NCBI RefSeq assembly: GCF_040362915.1
Contig: NZ_AP029612.1
Coordinates: 2,046,001-2,110,000 of the forward strand
Direction: 5' to 3'
Source of the DNA: Sediminibacterium sp. KACHI17
Lineage (GTDB): Bacteria; Bacteroidota; Bacteroidia; Chitinophagales; Chitinophagaceae
Length of the DNA stretch: 64,000 nt
Part shown: one piece after another, positions 42,908 through 52,299 of the stretch
Layout of the letters: each line of letters starts with the position of its first letter
How positions within the stretch are numbered: position 1 is the first letter of the stretch
Notes under the pieces: model-generated
What the model was told of the DNA's origin: nothing
The model's database searches: none
The model's input: only the letters and a program-made list of their open reading frames with translations
Position numbers and translations under genes: made by a program

Positions 42908-44614
42908 ATGGCCAAAGAGGCAAACAGCTCACCAGCGGGTGCAGCACGGAAATTTTTTGCATTGTTGAATCTGGACAGGAAGGACGTTTCTGCCGTATAC
43001 GCATTCGCCATCCTTGCCGGATTGGTTCAGCTATCACTTCCTTTAGGAATTCAAACCATTATCAGTTTCGTAATGGCTGGATCTATTTCCACATCCATTG
43101 TGGTATTGATTGTTTTAGTAGTGGCGGGTGTTTTTCTGTATGGTCTGCTCCAGGTAAGACAAATGCAGATCATTGAAAAAATCAAGCAAAAAATATTTAC
43201 GCGCTACTCTTTTGAATTTGCTGATCGTATCCCTAAACTCAATATTGAAAAACTCGATAACTACTACCTGCCGGAACTGGTCAATCGTTTCTTTGATACC
43301 ATCTCTCTGCAAAAAGGTATTGAGAAGATATTGCTGGATATCCCTACAGCACTGATACAAATCGTATTTGGTATCGTATTACTCTCATTCTATCATCCTG
43401 TATTCATTGGCTTTGGATCTGTATTGCTGCTGTTGTTGTATATCATTTTACGCAACACACTTCCCAATGGATTTTCAGCAAGTATGCAGGCCAGTGACTT
43501 CAAATACAAAACCGCTTCTTGGCTGGAAGAAATTTCCAGATCAATCAAATCATTCAAGTATTCACGTGGTACTTCTCTCAACGTAGAAAAAACGGACATC
43601 CTTGTTACAAGTTATCTCAACTCAAGAACAACATACTTTAATATCTTATTGGCCCAGTTCTGGAGTCTGATTGGATTTAAAGTGATCATCACCGCTGCTA
43701 TGTTAATCGTAGGTGTGGTACTCTTGGTTGATCAACAAATCAATATCGGTCAGTTCATAGCTGCAGATATTGTGATCATCACTGTTATGAACTCCATCGA
43801 AAAACTGATCATCAATCTCGATAATGTTTATGACGCATTAACATCTATCGAAAAGATGGATAAGGTAACGGGTGCAGAAACTGAAAAATCAGGCACAGAA
43901 CTGATCAGTAAAACCGGAGAAGCTATTCGTGTACGTTTTTCCAATGTGAGTTTCCGTTATCCTGATGGTGGGAATGTTTTACAAAACGTAAACTTCGTTT
44001 TGAATCCGGGAGAGAAACTATGTATCATGGGTAATTCCGGATCAGGAAAATCTACTGCACTCCGATTATTGACTGGCGCTTTCAGAAATTTTGAAGGCAG
44101 CGTTCTCATCAATGATATTCCTATCGGCAACTACAACGTTGGATCTCTAAGAGCGTCCACTGGTATTTTATTGAGCCAGCAGGATATCTTCCAGGGCACT
44201 TTATGGGAAAACATCACCATGGGTAATAAAGACATCTCTATCGCAGAGATCACAGATACATTGAAGCTTTGCGGACTCAGTGATTTTCTGGAATCATTAC
44301 CTGATGGACTTGATACATCATTAGATCCTACCGGAAAAAGATTACCGATGAAGATCCGACAAGGGATCTTATTAGCGCGGGCATTGGTAGGACATAGAAA
44401 ACTAGTGTTATTGGAAGATCCTTTTCACGGTTTGGAAGAAAAAAATAAACAAGAAGTATTGTCTTTCTTGAGAAATGATACTGAATCAACCATCATTATC
44501 ACATCTACAGACAGTGAAGTAGCAAAGAATTGTGATAAAGTGCTTTACCTGAATCGCGGAGTTGCTGAATCTTTTGGCAGCTGGGATGCGGTGTCTAATC
44601 AACTTAATGCATAA
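42908..44614 (+). CDS. Exporter ABC permease-ATPase with degenerate ATPase motifs
   Basis: 568 residues. Six membrane helices (residues about 30-300) and a nucleotide-binding domain, the layout of type I secretion ABC proteins without a peptidase domain. Walker A is intact (GNSGSGKST, 375-383) and the Q-loop reads LLSQQD. The signature LSGGQ is replaced by LPMKIRQ (479-485), Walker B reads KLVLLED (498-504) with Glu and Asp swapped, and the H-loop His is missing (IITSTDSE). It heads an operon with an HlyD-type adaptor (4-base gap) and a TolC-type channel. The cargo is not encoded nearby. The motif changes may be typical of this subfamily. Confidence 0.85.
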   Translation: MAKEANSSPAGAARKFFALLNLDRKDVSAVYAFAILAGLVQLSLPLGIQTIISFVMAGSISTSIVVLIVLVVAGVFLYGLLQVRQMQIIEKIKQKIFTRYSFEFADRIPKLNIEKLDNYYLPELVNRFFDTISLQKGIEKILLDIPTALIQIVFGIVLLSFYHPVFIGFGSVLLLLLYIILRNTLPNGFSASMQASDFKYKTASWLEEISRSIKSFKYSRGTSLNVEKTDILVTSYLNSRTTYFNILLAQFWSLIGFKVIITAAMLIVGVVLLVDQQINIGQFIAADIVIITVMNSIEKLIINLDNVYDALTSIEKMDKVTGAETEKSGTELISKTGEAIRVRFSNVSFRYPDGGNVLQNVNFVLNPGEKLCIMGNSGSGKSTALRLLTGAFRNFEGSVLINDIPIGNYNVGSLRASTGILLSQQDIFQGTLWENITMGNKDISIAEITDTLKLCGLSDFLESLPDGLDTSLDPTGKRLPMKIRQGILLARALVGHRKLVLLEDPFHGLEEKNKQEVLSFLRNDTESTIIITSTDSEVAKNCDKVLYLNRGVAESFGSWDAVSNQLNA

Positions 44615-44618
44615 TCGT

Positions 44619-45983
44619 ATGAGCAAATACCTGACTTGTGAACCTGAAAAAGAGCTAGAAAAAAACGAACTACCCTCGTTTCGTAATATTTATCATATCA
44701 ACCGTACCAGCAGAGTGCGTAAGTGGTTATGGGGGTCATTGATATTGGTAGTACTTGTGATGTTTCTTCCATGGACACAAAATATTCGTGCGCGCGGATT
44801 GATCACAACACTTAAGCAAGAACAAAGACCTCAGGAGTTAAACTCAATCATTGGTGGTCGCGTTGAAAAATGGTATGTAAAAGAAGGTGACTTTGTACAA
44901 AAAGGGGATACTATTTTACAACTGGGAGAGGTAAAAGTTGAATATTTCGATCCTGCATTATTGGAAAGAACAGGATTACAGATCGACGCCAAACAAAATG
45001 CAGCAGAAGGATATCAGAACAAAGCACTCACTGCTTCACAACAAGTAGTAGCATTAGAAGAGGGTAGAGAACTGAAGCTTTCACAAATAGATATCAAACT
45101 CAAACAACAACAACTCAAAGTAGAGAGCGATAGCATGGATCTGGGTGCGGTACAAAATGAATTAGCCGTTGCTAAAAGACAGATTGATGCTGCCAAAGCC
45201 ATGCTCGATAGTGGCGTTATTTCATTGGTTGATTTTGAAAGACGAAAAATTGCATTTCAAAATGCTACAGCCAAAAGAATCGGTGCAGAAAATAAATACC
45301 TGCAATCAAAACAAGAGCTTACTGCCTTAAGGATCGAGAAAAACACGGTGATACAGGATTATACTGATAAGATCGCAAAAGCAAGAGGTGATCAGTTCAG
45401 TGCCATGTCAGATAAAGCTTCCAGTGATGCAGAGGTAGCAAAATTGAAAAACGCCTACTCAAACTATGATATGCGTAACAAGCTATACTATGTTACTGCA
45501 CCTCAAAGTGGACAAATCACAAAAGCCAGAAAAGCGGGTATTGGCGAAATATTGAAAGAAGGAGATATGATCGTCGAGATCGTTCCAGATAATATTCAAT
45601 ATGCAGTTGAATTGTTTGTAGAGCCAATGGATATGCCACTTTTATCGAAAGGACAGAAAATACGTTTTGTATTTGACGGTTTTCCTGCTATCGTCTTTAG
45701 TGGATGGCCTGCAAGTTCGTATGGAACTTTCGGAGGATTGGTTACTGCTATTGAAAATTCAGTAAGTACCAATGGTAAATTCAGGGTATTGGTAACTGAA
45801 GATCCTTCTGATAAAGCATGGCCTAAGCTTTTGAGAATAGGTGGAGGAGCCAACGGGATTGCATTGTTGAAAGATGTTTCTGTTGGTTATGAATTATGGC
45901 GAAATATCAATGGATTCCCGCCAGAGTATTATCAACCGGCTACCAGTACCACTACAACAAAGAATAAAGAGTCAGCGAAATAA
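44619..45983 (+). CDS. HlyD-family adaptor of the exporter
   Basis: 454 residues from the ATG at 44619 (MSKYLTCEPEKELEK); earlier in-frame TTG codons overlap the ABC gene. One membrane helix (LWGSLILVVLVMFLPW), a lipoyl half (GGRVEKWYVKEGDFVQKGD), a long coiled coil (about 130-310) and a second lipoyl/barrel part (APQSGQITKARKAGIGEILKEGD). It links the ABC protein to the outer-membrane channel. The coiled coil is longer than in RND adaptors, as expected for type I secretion. Confidence 0.92.
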   Translation: MSKYLTCEPEKELEKNELPSFRNIYHINRTSRVRKWLWGSLILVVLVMFLPWTQNIRARGLITTLKQEQRPQELNSIIGGRVEKWYVKEGDFVQKGDTILQLGEVKVEYFDPALLERTGLQIDAKQNAAEGYQNKALTASQQVVALEEGRELKLSQIDIKLKQQQLKVESDSMDLGAVQNELAVAKRQIDAAKAMLDSGVISLVDFERRKIAFQNATAKRIGAENKYLQSKQELTALRIEKNTVIQDYTDKIAKARGDQFSAMSDKASSDAEVAKLKNAYSNYDMRNKLYYVTAPQSGQITKARKAGIGEILKEGDMIVEIVPDNIQYAVELFVEPMDMPLLSKGQKIRFVFDGFPAIVFSGWPASSYGTFGGLVTAIENSVSTNGKFRVLVTEDPSDKAWPKLLRIGGGANGIALLKDVSVGYELWRNINGFPPEYYQPATSTTTTKNKESAK

Positions 45984-45986
45984 AGC

Positions 45987-47372
45987 ATGTTCATGAAAGG
46001 AATTGTATTCATTTTAGGATTGGTTTTCACGCTTCAAAGTACAGCGCAGGTATTGAATGCGGATGCATTCATCAAATTGGTGCGTAACAATCATCCGATC
46101 GCTAAACAGGCATTGATCGGAATTCGTAAGGCAGAAGCTGATCTCTTAAGTGCCAAAGGCGGATTTGATCCATTGATCGGTATGGATGCCAGCAGAAAAA
46201 CATTTGATGGTAAGAACTACTATTTCTATACCAATCCTGAAGTGAAAATTCCTACCTGGATCGGTGCTGATATCAAAGCCGGTATTGAAAATAATGGCGG
46301 TCAGTTTTTGGCGAGAGAAACAACTGCCGGACAAACCAGTTATCTCGGAATTGAAATGCCGATTGCAAAAGGATTGTTGTTGGATAAAAGAAGAGCCACA
46401 CTTCAGCAAGCGCGTATCTATCGTGATATGAGCGAGCAAGAACAATTGAATGCGCTAAACAATCTATTATTCGACGCTTACCAGATCTATTGGCAATGGG
46501 CCGGTTCTTATCAGTTGTACAATATCTATTCAAAATTTGTAAGTATTGCGCAGGACCGTTTTCGTTTAGTAAAGATCGCTTTTGAAAATGGCGACAGAGC
46601 TACCATTGATACTATCGAAGCTTTAACGCAACTCCAGCAATTTCAGCTGGTACAAAATGAAGCGCTCTTGCGATTGACCAATACGACACTGGAATTATCA
46701 AACTATTTATGGGATGAACAAGACAGCGTTTATTTATTACCACCCAGAGTTGTACCTGATACTTTGCAGTTCATGCAATACGCACAGCTTCCTGCAGAAA
46801 ATGAAATTCTCCAACAGGCACTTACGATCAACCCTTCTATCAGATCGTATGATTTTAAATTGAATGCACTGGAAGTTGATCGAAGACTCAAGCAACAAAA
46901 TCTACTGCCTACCATCAACCTGAAAGCCAATCTGCTTAACAGCGGATACAATGTTTTTAAGGGCTGGAATAGTGCATTGTTTCAAAACAACTATTTGTGG
47001 GGCATTGATGTCAAATTTCCGATCTTCTTGAGAGAAGGAAGGGGAGACTATAAGAAGTCTGTATTGAAGATCAAAGAAACCAATTATGAGCTTTCATTGA
47101 AAAGAAGAGAAGTTGAAAACAAAGTAAGATCTTATCTAAATGAAACAACACAGCTTGAACAACAGCTTGTCATTGCTCAGAGTGCTTATAAGAATTTTCA
47201 AAGCTTACTAAATGCAGAGTATCTAAGGTTTCGTAATGGTGAGAGCTCATTGTTTCTTGTAAATACACGAGAAAATAAAGTGATCGAGACAGCTGAAAAA
47301 ATGATCTCACTTCGTATCAAGTATCTCAAATCACGTTACGCAATTGATTGGGCTTCGGGATTATTACGCTGA
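45987..47372 (+). CDS. TolC-family outer-membrane channel of the exporter
   Basis: 461 residues, start at 45987 or two codons later. Signal peptide (MKGIVFILGLVFTLQSTAQ). Long helices with the two TolC repeats: LVRNNHPIAKQALIGIRKAE and the later NPSIRSYDFKLNALEVDRRLK. Outer-membrane efflux proteins form a trimeric tunnel. It follows the adaptor by 3 bases, so the three genes form one operon. The convergent glycosylase gene overlaps its end by 9 bases. Confidence 0.92.
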   Translation: MFMKGIVFILGLVFTLQSTAQVLNADAFIKLVRNNHPIAKQALIGIRKAEADLLSAKGGFDPLIGMDASRKTFDGKNYYFYTNPEVKIPTWIGADIKAGIENNGGQFLARETTAGQTSYLGIEMPIAKGLLLDKRRATLQQARIYRDMSEQEQLNALNNLLFDAYQIYWQWAGSYQLYNIYSKFVSIAQDRFRLVKIAFENGDRATIDTIEALTQLQQFQLVQNEALLRLTNTTLELSNYLWDEQDSVYLLPPRVVPDTLQFMQYAQLPAENEILQQALTINPSIRSYDFKLNALEVDRRLKQQNLLPTINLKANLLNSGYNVFKGWNSALFQNNYLWGIDVKFPIFLREGRGDYKKSVLKIKETNYELSLKRREVENKVRSYLNETTQLEQQLVIAQSAYKNFQSLLNAEYLRFRNGESSLFLVNTRENKVIETAEKMISLRIKYLKSRYAIDWASGLLR

Positions 47373-48011
47373 TTCAAAAACAATATTTTTCCGACGGATA
47401 TACGCATGCCATAACATGAATGAGGCAATCGTTCTATAAGGCTTCCATGATTCTGTTATTGCTAGCAGTTCTTCTTTATTCGTATCAGCAGGTAATTGTT
47501 TGACATACTTTAAACTATTTATCAGAGCAATGTCTCCAAAAGGAAAGAGGTCAGTACTGTGCAAGCACATCATCAAAAAAACATCTACTGTCCAATGACC
47601 AATACCCTTGATACGGGTGAGTGCAGCTCGAATTTGTTCATCAGAAGAATTCGTAAGCTGCTCGATAGTAATAGACCCCTCAATAAAAGCCTGGGCTAAA
47701 CAACGTGCATATACTGTTTTTTGTCTGCTGAAATAACACATTTTTAGTTCTTCATCTGTCAGTTTCATGATTTTCTCGGGTTGAATTTCACCGATAAAAC
47801 TTTTCAGCTTCACAAATGCTGCCTTCGCTGAAGCTAAGGAGACTTGCTGTTCCAGGATAATATGTATCAATGTAGCAAATGAAGGTTCTCTACTCCAAAA
47901 TGGAGGATATCCATAGTTCTCCAGTATCTGTAATAAATGTGGGTCTTTTTCAGATAATCGACCACAAATCACTACAAGGTCTTTTTCATTAAACCTTGAT
48001 CCTGCTGTCAT
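47364..48011 (-). CDS. DNA-3-methyladenine glycosylase, AlkA-like HhH-GPD
   Basis: 215 residues. Helix-hairpin-helix LTRIKGIGHWTVDVFL (131-146) and catalytic Asp160 (FPFGDIAL). No iron-sulfur Cys cluster, so it is the AlkA/MAG type rather than Nth. It removes alkylated purines from DNA. The ATG overlaps the stop of the enoyl-CoA hydratase gene (48008-48011, ATGA), showing translational coupling to a phenylacetate-pathway operon, which is unusual for a repair enzyme. Confidence 0.9.
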   Translation of the reverse strand: MTAGSRFNEKDLVVICGRLSEKDPHLLQILENYGYPPFWSREPSFATLIHIILEQQVSLASAKAAFVKLKSFIGEIQPEKIMKLTDEELKMCYFSRQKTVYARCLAQAFIEGSITIEQLTNSSDEQIRAALTRIKGIGHWTVDVFLMMCLHSTDLFPFGDIALINSLKYVKQLPADTNKEELLAITESWKPYRTIASFMLWHAYIRRKNIVFESA

Positions 48012-48784
48012 GATTGTTTTTCCTTAAACTTTGCGATCGCTTTTTTACTGTATTCGCTCAAGATCAATCGTCCACTGATCTTAGCACGCTCTTTCAACAA
48101 CTCATCCCAATGCTCGGTACCCGCCCAAAATATTTTCTTCATTTCGTGCATAGCCTCAGGACTGGAATTAGATAGTGTGGTTGTCATTCTGGTTATAGAA
48201 TCATCCATGCCCGCTACATCTGCATGTAATTCAGCAAACAATCCTTTTCGTCTGGCCCAATCTGCCGGCCTCCACATCGATGCGTCAATGGCTAATTGGG
48301 AAAATGCCGAAGTGCCGATCTTTCTTTCCACAGCTGGCCCTACTACAAAAGGACCTATCCCTACTGCAAGTTCACTTAGTTTAACGTCTGCACCTTCCAC
48401 AGCTATTGCATAGTCTGCTGCTGCCGCAATACCTACACCTCCACCCACACACTTTCCCTGAATTCGAGCAATGATCAATTGAGGAACTGTTCTCATCGCA
48501 TTGATGACGTGAGCAAAACCATTGAAGAATTTTGATCCGGTTGCTTCATCTGTGATCGATGAAAGCTCATCAAAAGAAGCGCCAGAACAAAACACTTTTT
48601 CTCCCGCAGATCGAAGTACAATCACTTTCGTTTCATGATTCAATCCTTCACTATGAATTGCTTTTGCAAGTGCATCCAGGATCTTTCCGGGTAGCGAGTT
48701 GCGTTGCGGATGATAAAACTCAATAGTAGCAATACCATGCTCACGTTCCACTTTTACATAACCCTCTTTAATTTCTTCGATCAT
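48008..48784 (-). CDS. Enoyl-CoA hydratase/isomerase, PaaG-like
   Basis: 258 residues of the crotonase family. Oxyanion-hole segments FCSGASFDEL and GKCVGGGVGIAAAADYAIA; the acidic position reads LSELAVGIGPFV. Directly downstream of paaZ (33-base gap), so a role in the ring-opening or isomerisation step (PaaG, 1,2-epoxyphenylacetyl-CoA isomerase) or in the later beta-oxidation (PaaF) is likely. Sequence alone does not decide between them. Confidence 0.85.
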   Translation of the reverse strand: MIEEIKEGYVKVEREHGIATIEFYHPQRNSLPGKILDALAKAIHSEGLNHETKVIVLRSAGEKVFCSGASFDELSSITDEATGSKFFNGFAHVINAMRTVPQLIIARIQGKCVGGGVGIAAAADYAIAVEGADVKLSELAVGIGPFVVGPAVERKIGTSAFSQLAIDASMWRPADWARRKGLFAELHADVAGMDDSITRMTTTLSNSSPEAMHEMKKIFWAGTEHWDELLKERAKISGRLILSEYSKKAIAKFKEKQS

Positions 48785-48817
48785 AACAATAGTTTTTCAA
48801 GTTAATGATTAGGCTTG

Positions 48818-50863
48818 TTAGCTTTTTCTTTCCACCATCGTCAAAATAGTAGCAACTCCGGTGATCTCACCGGTTTCATCCATGATCTCTACCAGCCATT
48901 TCACAATTCCTTTATCAATATCCGTAGGTTCCTTTTTTTCTTGCCTTGTTTTCTCTTTACAAGTAAAACGAACCTGTATCTCTGATCCTGGATATACGGG
49001 CTTTGTAAATCGCAACTCATCAATACCATAATTCAGTAATACCGGATTTTTATCATAACTGCTTACAAAGAGTCCGGCTGCTAAACTCATGATCAGATAA
49101 CCATGTGCAACTTGTCTCTCGAACATTGTACCTGAAAAATCAGTATCTCTTAAATGCGCATAAAAATGATCCCCACTTAGATCAGCAAACTGATCGATAT
49201 CTTCTGCGGTGATCAGTCTTTTTTCAGTCAATAACTGATCTCCTATTTGTAATTCATCAAAATACTTTTTGAAAGGATGTATCCCTCCGGTATTTCCCTT
49301 CGCACCAGGCTGATAAATATTGCTGATCGCAGTGATCATATCCGGAGAGCCCTGGATAGCTACTCGCTGCATATAATGTTTCACACCCCGGATTCCACCC
49401 ATTTCCTCACCACCTCCGGCTCTGCCCGGACCCCCATGCACCAATAATGGCAACGGCGAACCATGTCCGGTACTCTCTTTGGCACAATCACCATTCAACA
49501 CTAGGATACGTCCATGATACATACCCGCTCCTAAGACATAGGATTTAGCAATTTTTTTATCGGCAGTAACGATTGAACTCACCAAAGACCCCTTACCCAT
49601 TTTAGCGAGTTGTATTGCATCTTCTAAATGGTCATAAGGCATGAGTGTTGAAACCGGACCAAATGCTTCGATCTCATGTACTTCTTTGGACTGAAATGGA
49701 TGTTCATTCAGTAATAGCAAGGGACTCATGAATGCTCCTTTCTGCGCATCTGCATCAATGACTTGTACACTATCTAATGATCCGTAGATCAGTTGTGAAG
49801 AAGCCAATAATTTTTGAACTTGTGCTCTTACTTCTGCGCGTTGCGATTCACCTGCCAACGATCCCATTCTTACTTTTTCATTCAATGGATTACCGATCGT
49901 TGTTTGTGATAAATATTTACCTAGTGCGATCTGTACATCTTCGATCTTATCTGCAGGCACAAAAATTCTACGGATAGCTGTACATTTTTGTCCGCACTTG
50001 GTCGTTATTTCTTTTCTGACCTCTTTCAGAAAGATATCCCACTCTGGCATATCGGGAGTTACATCATTCCCTAAAACGATACAATTCAATGAATCTGCCT
50101 CCATCGTAAAGGGTACGTTTTGCGATAGAATAGATGGCGTTGATTTCAACATCAGCCCTGTAGAAGCAGAACCTGTAAATGTTACCACATCTTGTTCGGT
50201 AACATGCTGTAACATATCGCCTGCACTTCCACACACCAGTTGTAATGCCCCATCAGGGAGAATACCCGAAGCAATGATCTCGCGGACCACTGCTTCTGTT
50301 AGAAAAGAGGTAACTGTTGCAGGTTTAACAACTGCCGGCATTCCGGCCAGCAGATTCACCGCAATTTTTTCAAGCATACCCCATACCGGAAAATTGAATG
50401 CATTGATATGAACAGCTACACCTTCTTTGGGTACCAGTAAGTGATGACCCATGAATGTATTGGCTTTACCCAGCACATGATGTTCTCCATCAAGACAATA
50501 TGATTCATCAGGGAACTTTCTTCTGAGTGAGGCATAAGAAAATAGATTTCCAATTCCACCTTCAATATCTACCCAGCTATCGGCTTTGGTTGCCCCTGTC
50601 TGATAGCTGATCTGATAAAATTTATCCAGATGATTGCGTAGGTATAGTGCCAGATTTTTCAGCATCAACCCGCGCTCATGAAAACTCATTTTTCGGAGTG
50701 CAGGATTGCCGGTTGTTCTGGCATATCGTAAAATATCTTTAAAGTCGATTCCTTTAGTAGAAGCGGTAGCGATCTGTTCGCCCGTAACTGCATTAAACAA
50801 GGGTTGTCCTTCCCCATCTCCGGTGATCCATCGTCCCAGAATAAAATTTTCAAGCTTAGCCAT
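48818..50863 (-). CDS. paaZ: Bifunctional oxepin-CoA hydrolase / aldehyde dehydrogenase
   Basis: 681 residues, the same length as E. coli PaaZ. The N-terminal aldehyde dehydrogenase has Glu255 (FTMEADSLN) and catalytic Cys294 (GQKCTA). The C-terminal MaoC-like hydratase has Asp561 and His566 ([10 protein letters not shown]). It opens the oxepin ring of phenylacetate degradation and oxidises the resulting aldehyde. The epoxidase genes paaABCDE are not in the window, so they lie elsewhere or are missing. First gene of the paaZ / hydratase / glycosylase operon. Confidence 0.95.
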   Translation of the reverse strand: MAKLENFILGRWITGDGEGQPLFNAVTGEQIATASTKGIDFKDILRYARTTGNPALRKMSFHERGLMLKNLALYLRNHLDKFYQISYQTGATKADSWVDIEGGIGNLFSYASLRRKFPDESYCLDGEHHVLGKANTFMGHHLLVPKEGVAVHINAFNFPVWGMLEKIAVNLLAGMPAVVKPATVTSFLTEAVVREIIASGILPDGALQLVCGSAGDMLQHVTEQDVVTFTGSASTGLMLKSTPSILSQNVPFTMEADSLNCIVLGNDVTPDMPEWDIFLKEVRKEITTKCGQKCTAIRRIFVPADKIEDVQIALGKYLSQTTIGNPLNEKVRMGSLAGESQRAEVRAQVQKLLASSQLIYGSLDSVQVIDADAQKGAFMSPLLLLNEHPFQSKEVHEIEAFGPVSTLMPYDHLEDAIQLAKMGKGSLVSSIVTADKKIAKSYVLGAGMYHGRILVLNGDCAKESTGHGSPLPLLVHGGPGRAGGGEEMGGIRGVKHYMQRVAIQGSPDMITAISNIYQPGAKGNTGGIHPFKKYFDELQIGDQLLTEKRLITAEDIDQFADLSGDHFYAHLRDTDFSGTMFERQVAHGYLIMSLAAGLFVSSYDKNPVLLNYGIDELRFTKPVYPGSEIQVRFTCKEKTRQEKKEPTDIDKGIVKWLVEIMDETGEITGVATILTMVERKS

Positions 50864-50881
50864 AGCAATCGTTTAGAACAA

Positions 50882-50889
50882 CAAAGCTA
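50882..50889 (-). promoter_or_regulatory. Candidate TAnnTTTG promoter box for paaZ
   Basis: Reads TAGCTTTG on the minus strand, 18 bases before the paaZ ATG. No PaaR-type operator is recognised near it. Confidence 0.4.
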
Positions 50890-50927
50890 ACGATTGATCG
50901 CTTTGTTTGTTGACCGGATCAACATAT

Positions 50928-51395
50928 TTAACGCGGTAACAAACCAAACTGTCTGGCATGGTGAGTGACATGTTTATAATGCAAGAGTATCCATTCTTCA
51001 AAATTGAGTGGACCAAATACAGGATGTGCGATTTTCAGATCCGGATGAAGTTCATAAAATTGGAAAAACTTTTCGATTGCTGCTTTCAGGTGTAAAATGG
51101 CCGTTGAAAGATCCGGTGTTGTAACAGGTAAGGGCTCTTCAGGTAATACCGGAGCTTTTGTATTTTCTCGAAACTGCTTATCGCTTAAAAGAAACTCTTT
51201 GAATTTTGGCAAGTGTTCTTCTGGTGTAACCAATGGGAAATGCAGCTCATTGGTGGATACTTTGAAGAACCCGGTAACATGTTCTACCATTTGCTGAACA
51301 CTCATTTTCCCCCAGAGAGCTTCGGTATCTGCTGATAAATGCGCCACCGATTCAGGAAAAGAGGTTCTGATATACAAGGCTTTCTGCTGATCCAT
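50928..51395 (-). CDS. DinB-like / DUF1569 protein
   Basis: 155 residues. A four-helix DinB-type fold is suggested by LWGKMSVQQMVEHVTGFF and by FGPLNFEEWILLHYKHVTHHARQ, whose three His positions (the first helix and HVTHH) match the metal site of the family. DUF1569/DinB proteins are thought to be metal-dependent hydrolases or thiol transferases of unknown substrate. It precedes paaZ on the same strand by 64 bases and may or may not share its transcript. Confidence 0.8.
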   Translation of the reverse strand: MDQQKALYIRTSFPESVAHLSADTEALWGKMSVQQMVEHVTGFFKVSTNELHFPLVTPEEHLPKFKEFLLSDKQFRENTKAPVLPEEPLPVTTPDLSTAILHLKAAIEKFFQFYELHPDLKIAHPVFGPLNFEEWILLHYKHVTHHARQFGLLPR

Positions 51396-51477
51396 TTTTT
51401 TCTGCTAAGGTAATGGTATTGTAATGAGCAAAAGTTCATAGAAAAGCAATCTTTGTTTTTTATATTGCAGATATAAA

Positions 51478-52290
51478 ATGTCCAACTGCTTAAACTGTAA
51501 CGCTGCTCTTACCGCTACACAAAAATTTTGTGGCGAGTGTGGTCAAAAGACTGCATTGAAGCGCGTGAATTTACATGATGTCTTACATGATGCTGTTCAC
51601 TATTTCACACATGCCGATAAAGGTATTTTTACCTTACTGAAATCACTTGTGCTACAACCCGGATTAGTAGCCAAAGAATATGTTGAAGGGAAAAGAAAGA
51701 AACATTTCCCGCCCTTGAACTTCTTCTTGATCGTAGCTGCGGTCTATCTGATCTTAGGAAGTATTACAACAAAATATGGCAATACAGCTCTTCAAAAAAG
51801 ATATCGCAGTAATAATTATGCATCTGCACAGCAAATAACAAAGCCCGATGCTTTAAAGCAAGCAGAAGGTATCAAGCGGATGGAAAAAATGGTTAAAATT
51901 GGTCGCTTTTTTTCCAAGTATTCCAATTACGTAGCCATGTTTGCTGCGCCACTGATCAGTTTACTGATTTGGCTCTTATACTTCAAAGGCCGATATAACT
52001 TTACAGAGCATCTTGTTGCTAACTTATACCTCATCGGCTTCACGAATCTGTTTCGATGTATGATCATTTCTCCAATTGCAATACTCTTCAGTATCCCAAC
52101 TGAAAACAGAAGCCTGCAATTCGGATTTATGCTATTCGAAGTTGTATACAGGACCTTTTTCTACTACCGCTTTATGGGCGAGTACAACCTGGCAGGGAAA
52201 GTCAAAGCTTTCTTAGTTGCTGCAGGTACCGCCATATTCTGGAGTGCATTGATAGCTGCTATCTTTTACTTTTACATTGTTTGGGGTTAA
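51478..52290 (+). CDS. DUF3667 membrane protein with zinc ribbon
   Basis: 270 residues. The N-terminal zinc ribbon uses Cys4, Cys7, Cys18 and Cys21 (CLNC, CGEC). The DUF3667 segment follows (ADKGIFTLLKSLVLQPGLVAKEYVEGKRKKHFPPLNFF), then about five membrane helices. The family is frequent in Bacteroidota and of unknown function; the order zinc ribbon plus membrane part suggests a sensor or protein-contact role. It faces the GAF kinase gene tail to tail with a 9-base gap. Confidence 0.88.
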   Translation: MSNCLNCNAALTATQKFCGECGQKTALKRVNLHDVLHDAVHYFTHADKGIFTLLKSLVLQPGLVAKEYVEGKRKKHFPPLNFFLIVAAVYLILGSITTKYGNTALQKRYRSNNYASAQQITKPDALKQAEGIKRMEKMVKIGRFFSKYSNYVAMFAAPLISLLIWLLYFKGRYNFTEHLVANLYLIGFTNLFRCMIISPIAILFSIPTENRSLQFGFMLFEVVYRTFFYYRFMGEYNLAGKVKAFLVAAGTAIFWSALIAAIFYFYIVWG

Positions 52291-52299
52291 CAATATAAG

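Noticed and set aside
48008-50863. Complete phenylacetate degradation cluster
   Set aside because: Only PaaZ and a PaaG-like protein are found; paaABCDE, paaK and paaJ are not in the window.
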